The translations under genes and the position numbers were made by a program. From Janthinobacterium psychrotolerans (GTDB lineage Bacteria; Pseudomonadota; Gammaproteobacteria; Burkholderiales; Burkholderiaceae_D), in assembly GCF_001677885.1 (NCBI RefSeq), contig NZ_LOCQ01000032.1, forward strand, positions 1 to 47,281: a DNA stretch of 47,281 nucleotides. Reading direction: 5' to 3'. This document shows, piece by piece, positions 36,559 through 44,812 of the stretch (position 1 is the first letter of the stretch; the number at the start of each line of letters is the position of its first letter). The notes below the pieces were generated by a model. It was not told the origin of the DNA, did not search any database, and was given only the letters and a program-made list of their open reading frames with translations.

Positions 36559-38618
36559 TATGGCACCGTCGGCATGGCCTGGTAAGGCGTTTCCCGGGTG
36601 CTCGGACGGCTGTCGGCGCGCGCCTTCATGATGGTGCGGATGCCGAAGAACAGCACGCTGACCACCACGATCACGAAGAAGCCGGCCAGGCCTGCGTCGA
36701 GGTAATCGTTGAAGATAATCTGCTGCATCTGCGCTACCGACTTGGCTGGCGCCAGCAACTGGCCGGCGTCGAGCGCGGTCGAGTACTTGTCGGCATGGGC
36801 CAGGAAGCCGACGCGCGGATTGGCGTCGAAAATCTTTTGCCAGCCGGCCGTCAGGGTGCACAGCAGCAGCCAGATGGTCGGCGTGATCGTCACCCATGCA
36901 TACTGGCCGCGCTTCATCTTGAACAGCACGCAGGTGCCGAGGATCAGCGCAATGGCCGCCAGCATCTGGTTGGCGATGCCGAACAGCGGCCACAAGGTGT
37001 TGATACCGCCCAGCGGATCGACCACGCCCTGGTACAGGAAATAACCCCAGGCCGCCACGCACAGGCCGGTAGCCAGCAGGTTGGCGATCACGTTTTCCGT
37101 CTGTTTCAGCGCTGGCACAAAGCTGCCCAGCAAGTCCTGCAGCATGAAGCGGCCGGCGCGCGTGCCCGCATCGACGGCGGTCAGGATGAACAGCGCTTCG
37201 AACAGAATCGCGAAGTGGTACCAGAAGGCCATCATGGCCTTGCCGCCGATGGCGCCGGACAAGATTTGCGCCATGCCCACCGCCAGGGTCGGCGCGCCGC
37301 CGGCGCGCGAGATGATGGTGTGCTCGCCGACGTCCTTGGCCGTTTGCGTCAGCATCTCGGGCGTCACATAGAAACCCCACTGCGAGATCGCCTGCGCGGC
37401 GGACTCGGCCGTGGTGCCGATCAGCGCGGCCGGGCTGTTCATGGCGAAATAAATGCCCGGCTCGATGGTCGAGGCGGCCACCAGGGCCATGATGGCAACG
37501 AAGGACTCCATCAGCATGGCGCCATAGCCGATAAAGCGGGCATGGCTTTCGTTTTCGATCATCTTCGGCGTGGTGCCCGACGAGATCAAGGCATGGAAGC
37601 CGGACACGGCGCCGCAGGCAATCGTGATGAACAGGAAGGGGAACAGATTGCCTGACCAGACCGGGCCGGAGCCGTCGATGAACTTGGTCATGGCCGGCAT
37701 TTTCAGGTAAGGCGCGACGACAATGATGCCGATCGCCAGGCCGAGGATGGTGCCGATTTTAAGAAAAGTCGACAGGTAATCGCGCGGCGCCAGCAGCAGC
37801 CACACTGGCAGCACGGAAGCGACAAAGCCGTAGCCGATCAGCATCCAGGTCAGTTCGGTGCCGGTAAAGGTGAACATGGCGCCCAGCACCGCGTGTTCCT
37901 GCACATATTGGCCGCCGATAATGGCCAGCATCAGCAAGATGAAACCGATGACCGACACTTCGCCGATGCGCCCGACGCGGATAAAGCGCGAATACACGCC
38001 CATGAACAGGGCGATGGGAATGGTGGCCATCACGGTAAAGCTGCCCCATGGCGAGCCGGTCAGCGCCTTGACGACGATCAGGGCCAGCACGGCCAAAATG
38101 ATGACCATGATCATGAAGCAACCCAGGAGGGCGATCATGCCGGGAATCTCGCCCAGTTCGGCCTTGATCAGGTCGCCCAGCGAGCGGCCGTCGCGGCGCA
38201 TGGAAATGAACAGCACGATAAAGTCCTGCACCGCGCCGGCAAACACCACGCCGGCAAGGATCCACAGCATGCCGGGCAGGTAGCCCATCTGCGCGGCCAG
38301 CACCGGGCCGACCAGCGGGCCGGCGCCGGCGATCGCGGCGAAATGGTGGCCGAACAGCACATATTTATTGGTCGGTACGTGGTCGAGGCCATCGTTGTGC
38401 TTGTAGGCCGGCGTCATGCGGCGGGCGTCGAGGCCCAGCACTTTGTCGGCGATAAACAGGCTGTAGAAACGGTAGGCGATCAGATAGACGCAGACGGCGG
38501 CGATGACGATCCAGATGGCGCTGATCGGTTCGCCGCGTTGCAGGGCGACCACGCCCAGTGACGCCGCGCCGGCCAGCGCAAGCGCTGCCCAGCCGAGCTG
38601 TTTGAAAATGCGGTTCAT
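36558..38618 (-). CDS. cstA: Carbon starvation protein CstA (pyruvate/peptide transporter family)
   Basis: A polytopic inner-membrane transporter of 686 residues. It carries the CstA signature HFAAIAGAGPLVGPVLAAQMGY and the C-terminal transport domain with LWPLFGIANQMLAAIALILGT. E. coli relatives import pyruvate, and peptide uptake has also been reported. ATG 38618 has GGAGG 5 bases upstream; an upstream TTG at 38648 is not needed. The next gene is ybdD. On the other side stand a Cache kinase and LuxR-type regulator, transcribed divergently, which probably control this operon. Confidence 0.95.
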   Translation of the reverse strand: MNRIFKQLGWAALALAGAASLGVVALQRGEPISAIWIVIAAVCVYLIAYRFYSLFIADKVLGLDARRMTPAYKHNDGLDHVPTNKYVLFGHHFAAIAGAGPLVGPVLAAQMGYLPGMLWILAGVVFAGAVQDFIVLFISMRRDGRSLGDLIKAELGEIPGMIALLGCFMIMVIILAVLALIVVKALTGSPWGSFTVMATIPIALFMGVYSRFIRVGRIGEVSVIGFILLMLAIIGGQYVQEHAVLGAMFTFTGTELTWMLIGYGFVASVLPVWLLLAPRDYLSTFLKIGTILGLAIGIIVVAPYLKMPAMTKFIDGSGPVWSGNLFPFLFITIACGAVSGFHALISSGTTPKMIENESHARFIGYGAMLMESFVAIMALVAASTIEPGIYFAMNSPAALIGTTAESAAQAISQWGFYVTPEMLTQTAKDVGEHTIISRAGGAPTLAVGMAQILSGAIGGKAMMAFWYHFAILFEALFILTAVDAGTRAGRFMLQDLLGSFVPALKQTENVIANLLATGLCVAAWGYFLYQGVVDPLGGINTLWPLFGIANQMLAAIALILGTCVLFKMKRGQYAWVTITPTIWLLLCTLTAGWQKIFDANPRVGFLAHADKYSTALDAGQLLAPAKSVAQMQQIIFNDYLDAGLAGFFVIVVVSVLFFGIRTIMKARADSRPSTRETPYQAMPTVP

Positions 38619-38713
38619 GCTTCCTCCAGAAATTGACGGGCGCTGCACCCTGTGTCCTTACCCTGTATTGCACTGGTCGTTGCCAGTTTGCTCAGTCAGC
38701 GCAGCTTATGCCG

Positions 38714-38742
38714 AGTATTCACCAATCGTATAATGCTGACAA
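38714..38742 (-). promoter_or_regulatory. Promoter of cstA-ybdD
   Basis: On the minus strand TTGTCA (38742-38737) and AATACT (38719-38714) are separated by 17 bases. The start would be near 38707, giving a leader of about 90 bases. On the opposite strand TATAAT (38729-38734) could be the -10 of the kinase-regulator pair, with TTATGC 17 bases upstream, so the two promoters may overlap. Confidence 0.6.
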
Positions 38743-38749
38743 GCGCAGC

Positions 38750-38781
38750 ACTACGCAGTGTCACTCAGTATTACTACGCAG
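38750..38781. promoter_or_regulatory. Direct repeats ACTACGCAG, candidate regulator binding sites
   Basis: ACTACGCAG occurs at 38750-38758 and again at 38773-38781, a spacing of 23 bases (about two helical turns). The first copy lies in a small palindrome, CACTACGCAGTG. They stand directly upstream of the cstA -35 box, where an activator would bind. The adjacent LuxR-type response regulator is the obvious candidate. Confidence 0.55.
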
Positions 38782-38849
38782 GGCCAGGCGCAGGCAGCGC
38801 GTAAAATCGCAGTTTCGACTGTTTACTTCCACTACCATTGCGCCAGGTC

Positions 38850-40241
38850 ATGAAACTACGACAGAAAGTCATCTTCCTGGCCATCACGCCGCTGATCCTG
38901 GCCATGTGCGCGATCGCCTTTGCCGTACGCCATCAGGCGCTGATCCTGGCCGAGCAGCAGCGCGCCACCATCGAGCAGGCGTATTTGGCCAGCAAGGAAT
39001 CGGAACTCAAGCACTACGTGACCCTGGCCAGCCATTCGATTGCCAAGCTGGTCAAGTCGGGACGCAAGGACGCCGCCACGCAGGAGGAAGCCAAGCGCAT
39101 CCTGGCCGCGCTCAGCTATGGCGACGACGGCTATTTCTTTATCTACGATCTGCAGGGCAACTCACTGATGCACCCGCGCCAGCCCGAACTGGTGGGGCAG
39201 AACCTCTGGGAGCTGCGCGACGCGGATGGCAATCTCACCATCCAGCGCCTGATGCAGCGTGCCAACAGTGGCGGCGGCTTCGAGCGCTACAACTGGGTCA
39301 AGCCGTCGAGCAACAAATCGGCGCCCAAGCTCGGCTATGTGATCCTGATGCCGGAATGGGGCTGGATGATGGGCACCGGCATCTATATGGATGATGTGGA
39401 CCAGGCGCTGGCCAAGGTGGGCGCCCAGCAGTTTGCCAATATCCGCTCGACCATGCTGTGGATCGCGGCCATTGCCATCCTCGGTGCGCTGGTGGTGGCC
39501 GGCTGCGGCCTGGTGTTGAATATCCGCGAACTGCGCGTGGCCGATGCGAAACTGAAAGTGCTGGCGCAAAGAGTAGTCGAGTCGCAGGAGGAGGAGCGGG
39601 CGCGGCTGTCACGCGATTTGCATGACGGCATCAGCCAGTGGCTGGTGTCGATCAAGCTGCAGATCGAGGCCGGCATCGCGCGCCTGGCGGGCAATGCCGA
39701 CCAGCAGGCCCGTGCGCCGGCCACGTTTGAGCGGGCCGCCGAGCAGCTGAACAAGGTGCTCGGCGAAGTGCGGCGCATTTCGCACAACCTGCGCCCGGCC
39801 ATTCTGGACGACCTGGGCCTGGCGGCGGCGCTGGACCACCTGGTGCACGAATACAATGACAGCAGCAGCGCCCAGGCCAGCTTCACGGCCAGCCCGGCGG
39901 GCGCCGGCGAAGGCCTGCCCGACATGGTCAACACCGTGCTGTTCCGTATCGCCCAGGAAGCGCTGACCAACAGCGAGCGCCATGCCGATGCCAGCGAGGT
40001 GCTGGTCAGCCTGCAGGAGGCGACTGGCGCGGACGGTGCGGTCGAGCTGCGCATCGCCGATAATGGCGGCGGTTTCGACGCCGACGGCATCGCCCTGCAT
40101 CCGCAGCGCGGCATCGGCCTGCGCAACATGACCGAGCGCATGGAAGCCATCGGCGGCAGCCTGCAGATTGCCTCGTCCGCCAGCGGCACGGTGGTGCTGG
40201 CGCGCCTGCCATTTACCCCTGGGGACAACAAAAAATCATGA
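38850..40241 (+). CDS. Cache-domain sensor histidine kinase (NarX/UhpB type)
   Basis: The 463 residues have an N-terminal membrane helix (about 9-29), a single Cache periplasmic domain (about 35-190; YGDDGYFFIYDLQGNSLMHP, ERYNWVKP, PEWGWMMGTGIYMDDV), a second helix (about 205-228), a HisKA_3 domain with His258 (LSRDLHDGISQWL) and HATPase_c (NGGGFD, RGIGLRNMTERM). Such Cache domains often bind small carboxylates. The start is ATG 38850. Its stop overlaps the regulator start by 4 bases (ATGA). With cstA divergent, a pyruvate-like signal is a reasonable inference. Confidence 0.92.
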   Translation: MKLRQKVIFLAITPLILAMCAIAFAVRHQALILAEQQRATIEQAYLASKESELKHYVTLASHSIAKLVKSGRKDAATQEEAKRILAALSYGDDGYFFIYDLQGNSLMHPRQPELVGQNLWELRDADGNLTIQRLMQRANSGGGFERYNWVKPSSNKSAPKLGYVILMPEWGWMMGTGIYMDDVDQALAKVGAQQFANIRSTMLWIAAIAILGALVVAGCGLVLNIRELRVADAKLKVLAQRVVESQEEERARLSRDLHDGISQWLVSIKLQIEAGIARLAGNADQQARAPATFERAAEQLNKVLGEVRRISHNLRPAILDDLGLAAALDHLVHEYNDSSSAQASFTASPAGAGEGLPDMVNTVLFRIAQEALTNSERHADASEVLVSLQEATGADGAVELRIADNGGGFDADGIALHPQRGIGLRNMTERMEAIGGSLQIASSASGTVVLARLPFTPGDNKKS

Positions 40242-40873
40242 CCGACACAATACGCATCCTGCTGGTCGACGACCACCCGCTGGTACGCGACGGCTTGCGC
40301 GCGCGCCTGGAAGCGGTGCCGCATTTCGACGTGGTGGCCGAGGCCGGCGGCGCCGACGAAGCGCTGCAACAGGCGCGCGCGCACCAGGTCGACCTGGTGC
40401 TGATGGACATCAATATGCGCGGCATCAATGGCATCGAGGCGACCGGCCTGTTCAAGCAGGCGTTTCCGCAGATCGCCGTGCTGATCCTGTCCATGCACGA
40501 CAAGCTCGAATATGTGTCGCAGGCGATCGCCGCCGGCGCGCGCGGCTATGTGCTCAAGGATGCACCGGGCAAGGATATCGTCTTCGCCATCGAGACCGTG
40601 GTGTCCGGCGGCATTTATTACAGCGCGGCGCTGGCGCGGCAACTGTCGCGGCCGCAAGTGCAGGATACGTTTCTGACGTTGCGCGAGCAGCAGGTGCTGC
40701 AGCATATCGCCGCCGGCCAGTCCAACAAGCAGATCGCGCGCGACCTGGACCTGAGCGTGCGCACGGTGGAAACCCACCGCCTGAACATCAAGCGCAAGCT
40801 GGGCATCGAAGGACAGGCCGAACTGATCAAATATGCGGTCGAGCACGCGCAATTCGACGGCGGCGCCGCCTGA
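40238..40873 (+). CDS. LuxR/NarL-family response regulator
   Basis: The cognate regulator of the Cache kinase. The 211 residues have a REC domain (about 1-122) with Asp57 (LVLMDINMRG) and a C-terminal LuxR helix-turn-helix (about 140-205; LTLREQQVLQHIAAGQSNKQI, LSVRTVETHRLNIKRKLG). The start overlaps the kinase stop. The likely target is cstA-ybdD through the repeats at 38750-38781. No terminator is evident before the next gene. Confidence 0.94.
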   Translation: MTDTIRILLVDDHPLVRDGLRARLEAVPHFDVVAEAGGADEALQQARAHQVDLVLMDINMRGINGIEATGLFKQAFPQIAVLILSMHDKLEYVSQAIAAGARGYVLKDAPGKDIVFAIETVVSGGIYYSAALARQLSRPQVQDTFLTLREQQVLQHIAAGQSNKQIARDLDLSVRTVETHRLNIKRKLGIEGQAELIKYAVEHAQFDGGAA

Positions 40874-41066
40874 CGGGCGCCGGCAACCGTCGATTGCACT
40901 TTCTTGATGGAATGTTTTTTTTGAACACTTATTGCTAATATAAAACTGTTTCATCTGTGAGATTCAGATAGAATGATTCTTGCTGTCGAACTGTCATGTC
41001 TTATGGCAGTTGCCTGTCGACCGCCAGTTCATGAACACTTTTTGCCTTATCCACGCGAGATGATCG

Positions 41067-42251
41067 ATGTCAACGTCTGAATCAAACCTGTTTCCTTTGG
41101 TGGGATTGCAGGCAGTTGCCAATGCACATAACGAGTGGGTCGCCGTCAGCTTCCATGTGCCGCAGCAGGCACAGGGAGCCTTGCTGGCCGCGCTGTGCGC
41201 CGCCGATGTCTATGCGCACCTGGCGCCGCTCGACTGCATCATTCCCGTTGGCGAGCCGCATCTCGACGAGGCCACGCTGGCGCAGCTGTTGCCGCAACTC
41301 GTGCCACAGCGCACCATTTTCCGCCTGAGCACCACCGCGGCAAGCAACCAACACATGCAACAACGCTGCCTGCAATGGCGCGATGCCGGCTACCGCATCG
41401 TGCTGGACGGCCCTGGCGCCGGCCCGGTGACGGCGGCCCAGGTCGACGCGCGCGCGCTCGGCATCGATGCGTCCGCTGAGCTGCCGGGCCTGCAGCACCT
41501 GATGAGCTTGCCTGGTCCCCACCTGGCCTACAATATTGCCGATTCCGCCAGCCTGGCGGCGGTCTGCGCGCTGGGCGCCAGCTGGTTTGCCGGCGACTAT
41601 GCGCTGCACGGCGCACGGCGCGACAGCGAAGCGGAACAGGGCACCTCGCGCCGCCGCCTGCTGGCGCTGCTGGGCCTGCTGGCGCGCGACGCCGACGTGC
41701 AGGAGCTTGAAGTGCCGCTGAAGCAGGATCCCGCGCTGGCCTATCATTTGCTCAAACTCGTCAACTCGGCCGCCTTCGGTTTCACGGCGACCATCACCAG
41801 TTTCAACCAGGCCATCACCCTGCTGGGCCGGCGCCAGCTGCAGCGCTGGCTGCAACTGCTGCTGTATGCGCGCCAGCAGGACGATGGCAAGCTCAATGCC
41901 CTGCTGCCGCTGGCGGCCGTGCGCGCGGCGCAGATGGAGTCGCTGTGCCAGCTGCGCGGCGGCGACCGCGCGGCGCAGGACCTGGCCTTCATGACCGGCG
42001 TATTTTCCCTGCTCGACATTTTGCTGGGCATGGACATGGCCGACATTATCGCCACCCTGAACCTGGACCCGGCCGTCAGTGCCGCCTTGCTCGGGCGCAG
42101 CGGCGAACTGGGCGCCATGCTGGCGCTGGCCGAAAGCGGCGCCACGCCAGCGTCCGCCAGCCTGGCGCGCGCCGGCGTCGATGGCAAAACCTACTGGCGC
42201 AGCCTGCTGCAGGCCTACCAGTGGGCCATCACCGTCAGCCGGAACATCTAG
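41067..42251 (+). CDS. HDOD-domain signalling protein with degenerate EAL-like N-terminus
   Basis: The 394 residues combine an N-terminal part (about 1-190) that resembles a much-decayed EAL barrel, lacking the EAL motif and metal ligands, with an HDOD domain (about 195-320; LLARDADVQELEVPLKQDPALAYHLLKLVNSAAFG). This is the YuxH-like layout. HDOD proteins act in signalling without known catalysis. The gene starts 193 bases after the LuxR regulator. The next gene, a GGDEF-EAL protein, starts 1 base after its stop, so the two are probably cotranscribed and work in the same cyclic-di-GMP circuit. Confidence 0.87.
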   Translation: MSTSESNLFPLVGLQAVANAHNEWVAVSFHVPQQAQGALLAALCAADVYAHLAPLDCIIPVGEPHLDEATLAQLLPQLVPQRTIFRLSTTAASNQHMQQRCLQWRDAGYRIVLDGPGAGPVTAAQVDARALGIDASAELPGLQHLMSLPGPHLAYNIADSASLAAVCALGASWFAGDYALHGARRDSEAEQGTSRRRLLALLGLLARDADVQELEVPLKQDPALAYHLLKLVNSAAFGFTATITSFNQAITLLGRRQLQRWLQLLLYARQQDDGKLNALLPLAAVRAAQMESLCQLRGGDRAAQDLAFMTGVFSLLDILLGMDMADIIATLNLDPAVSAALLGRSGELGAMLALAESGATPASASLARAGVDGKTYWRSLLQAYQWAITVSRNI

Positions 42252-42252
42252 C

Positions 42253-44292
42253 ATGACCATGCTGCCGGTGTCGACTACCCTCAGCGACAGCGCCGCCCTG
42301 TGCGACGCGGTGGTGCGCCTGCGCGGTGCGGCGCTGGTTACCGAACTGGGCCGCATCGCCGGCAGCGTGATGGCCAGCGCGCACGGCGAATTCCTGCCGT
42401 CCGCCAGCGGCGAGGTCCCCGTCGCGCTGCTGGCCGAAAACGAGGCGGCGCTGCTGCAGGAAATCAGTTTCGACGGCCATTGCTTTGGCCACTACCGCGT
42501 CGCCGGCAAGCCCAGCTATGACGACACCGACCGACGCGACCTGTCCAGCCTGGCCTCGCTGACGGCCGGCGTGCTGCAAGTACACTCGCTGGCGCAGCGT
42601 TCCACGCATGCGTTCGCGCAAGTCGAAGCCCTGCTGGCGCAGCAGACGCAGATCCTCGACCAGCTGCACGAATCGGTGCTGACGATGGACCTGACCGGCT
42701 ACATCACCAGCTGGAACAAGGGCGCCGAACGCCTGTTCGGCTACTCGTCGGTGGAAGCGGTGGGCCGCAACATCCTGTTCCTGTACGACGACGAAGACAC
42801 CGGTTTCCACGACGCTTTCCTGGAGCAGGGCGGACGTTTGATGGAAGTGCGGCGCAGGAAGAAGTCGGGCGAGATCTTCTGGGCCAGCCTGTCGCTGTCG
42901 CCGCTGCGCGACCTCGACGAGCGCCCGGTTGGCCTGATCGCCTACCTGACCGACATTACCGAACGCAAGATCGCCGAAGAGCGGCTGCATCATCTGGCCT
43001 ATTACGACGCGCTGACCAGCCTGCCGAACCGCACCTTGCTGACCAAGCTGGTGGACCAGGCCCTCTCCGTGGCCCAGCGCAGCAAGATGCTCGGCTGCAT
43101 GCTGTTCATCGACCTGAACCGTTTCAAGCTGATCAACGACACCCTGGGCCGGCGCATCGGCGACGAACTGCTGCGCCAGGTTTCCGTGCGTTTCCGCCAG
43201 GTGCTGCGCGACCAGGACCTGGTGGCGCGCCTGGGCGGCGATGAATTCGCCGTCGGCCTGTTCGACATCAGCCAGCATTTCGAAGCGAGCACGGTGGCGC
43301 AAAAGCTGCTGGCCTCCCTGGTGCAACCTTTCCTGATCGAAGGCCACGACCTGCGCGTGGGCGCCAGCATCGGCATCAGCGTCTACCCGCAAGACGGCCA
43401 CGACGCCGAAACCCTGCTGCGCCTGGCCGACATCGCCATGTACCGGGCCAAGCAGGACGGCGGCGGCGACGCCGAAAGCGTGGCTTTCTACAGCCAGGAC
43501 ATGAACCTGGGCATGCAAGCGCGCATGCGCCTGGAAACCGGCCTGCGCCACGCCCTGGCGGAAAACCAGCTACTGTTGCACTACCAGCCGAAATACGCGC
43601 TGGGCAGCGGCCGCATGATCGGCGCCGAAGCGCTGGTGCGCTGGCGCCACCCCGTGCACGGCATGATCCCGCCGGCCGAATTCATCCCGCTGGCCGAATC
43701 GACCGGCCTGGTGGTGCAAGTGGGCGAATGGGTGCTGGAAGCGGCCTGCGCCCAGGCGCAAGCATGGAAACAGGCCGGCCTGCCGCCGATCCGCATCGCG
43801 GTGAACGTCTCGGCCCGCGAATTCACCTCGGCCCTGCCAGGCCGGGTGGCCGCCATGCTGGAACGCTATGGCCTGGAAGCGGCCTGGCTGGAACTGGAAA
43901 TCACCGAAAGCACCCTGATGCACAACATCGAGCGCGTGATCGGCATCATGGACCGTATCACGGCCCTGGGCGTGGCGCTGTCGCTCGACGACTTCGGCAC
44001 CGGATATTCGAGCCTGTCGTACCTGAAGCGCTTTCCGATCGACACGTTAAAGATCGACCGGTCTTTTACCACCGGCATCCCGTCCGACGCCAGCGACTGT
44101 GCGATTGCCACCACCATCATCAGCATCGCCCAGCAGCTGCACCACAAGGTGATCGCGGAAGGCGTGGAAACGGCCGAACAGATGGCCTTCCTGAACAGTG
44201 CGGGCTGCGACGAAGTGCAAGGCTACCTGTTCTCGCGCCCGCTGGCAGCCGAAGAGTTCGAGTGCGTGCTGCGGCTGAACTGGAACTTGTAA
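42253..44292 (+). CDS. PAS-GGDEF-EAL cyclic-di-GMP protein
   Basis: The 679 residues comprise an N-terminal region of unclear fold (about 1-120, perhaps GAF-like), PAS (about 125-240; VLTMDLTGYITSWNKGAERLFGY), GGDEF (motif 328-332, preceded by the RDQD inhibitory site) and EAL (motif 459-461, with [15 protein letters not shown] and AEGVET). Both catalytic motifs are intact. No membrane helix is seen, so it is cytoplasmic. ATG 42253 follows the HDOD stop by one base. It is the last gene before the tRNA-Ser and the island. Confidence 0.94.
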   Translation: MTMLPVSTTLSDSAALCDAVVRLRGAALVTELGRIAGSVMASAHGEFLPSASGEVPVALLAENEAALLQEISFDGHCFGHYRVAGKPSYDDTDRRDLSSLASLTAGVLQVHSLAQRSTHAFAQVEALLAQQTQILDQLHESVLTMDLTGYITSWNKGAERLFGYSSVEAVGRNILFLYDDEDTGFHDAFLEQGGRLMEVRRRKKSGEIFWASLSLSPLRDLDERPVGLIAYLTDITERKIAEERLHHLAYYDALTSLPNRTLLTKLVDQALSVAQRSKMLGCMLFIDLNRFKLINDTLGRRIGDELLRQVSVRFRQVLRDQDLVARLGGDEFAVGLFDISQHFEASTVAQKLLASLVQPFLIEGHDLRVGASIGISVYPQDGHDAETLLRLADIAMYRAKQDGGGDAESVAFYSQDMNLGMQARMRLETGLRHALAENQLLLHYQPKYALGSGRMIGAEALVRWRHPVHGMIPPAEFIPLAESTGLVVQVGEWVLEAACAQAQAWKQAGLPPIRIAVNVSAREFTSALPGRVAAMLERYGLEAAWLELEITESTLMHNIERVIGIMDRITALGVALSLDDFGTGYSSLSYLKRFPIDTLKIDRSFTTGIPSDASDCAIATTIISIAQQLHHKVIAEGVETAEQMAFLNSAGCDEVQGYLFSRPLAAEEFECVLRLNWNL

Positions 44293-44330
44293 ACATCCCA
44301 TCAACAATTGCCCCATCTTCAGCGCAGCCA

Positions 44331-44359
44331 TTGGTAAGCCCGCAAGCTTTATGTATAAT
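44331..44359 (+). promoter_or_regulatory. Promoter of tRNA-Ser
   Basis: TTGGTA (44331-44336) and TATAAT (44354-44359) are 17 bases apart. The predicted start, near 44366, is just before the tRNA. Confidence 0.85.
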
Positions 44360-44368
44360 GCAGGCTCT

Positions 44369-44458
44369 GGAAGCGTGGCCGAGTGGTTGAAGGCACTAGT
44401 CTTGAAAACTAGCGACGGGTTACACTGTTCGTGAGTTCGAATCTCACCGCTTCCGCCA
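44369..44458 (+). tRNA. tRNA-Ser (anticodon TGA)
   Basis: A 90-base class II tRNA with GGAAGCG/CGCTTCC acceptor stem, a long variable arm, anticodon loop CTTGAAA (anticodon TGA), GTTCGAATC T loop and encoded CCA. The DNA turns AT-rich directly after it, so its 3' end is the likely integration site of the island. No second copy of the tRNA 3' end is visible before the window ends. Confidence 0.96.
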
Positions 44459-44812
44459 AATAATGTTGTAACTCATTGATTATTATGAATTTTTAATTTT
44501 TTCATGATTTTTAATGAGTGATTTCATAGAAGTTGTGTCAACATTCCTGCCTGTTGTTGCGGAAGCGACTTCCGCAACTCTCCTTGGGTATCATGCGCAT
44601 GCCTGTCAAATATTGCACGGTGTCAATTTTCGCGTATGTGATCAATGTCATGTTCGCCTCCTCACACTCATGCTCAAACTTACCTCAATAGTGTACGATT
44701 AATGCAAGTACTGAGCTCTCAAGCCACTTGCTTTGTCAGCCGACGCCCACATCTTGTGTCGTAGGCTTGAATTTTTTACTTGACATGCGTCAATCGCCTT
44801 GGCACTAAAACA
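44459..44812. other. Non-coding island left end with perfect palindrome and candidate operator
   Basis: 354 bases of AT-rich DNA without a convincing gene. A perfect 10-bp inverted repeat, GTTGCGGAAG (44556-44565) and CTTCCGCAAC (44569-44578) around CGA, stands alone in it. Just before the first cassette gene, TTGACATGCGTCAA (44780-44793) has TTGAC/GTCAA arms and contains a TTGACA that could be a -35 box. No strong -10 follows at 17 bases. Confidence 0.5.

Noticed and set aside
44514..44702. 62-codon open frame after tRNA-Ser
   Set aside because: No ribosome binding site, it overlaps the 10-bp palindrome, and the residue pattern is not protein-like; treated as non-coding.
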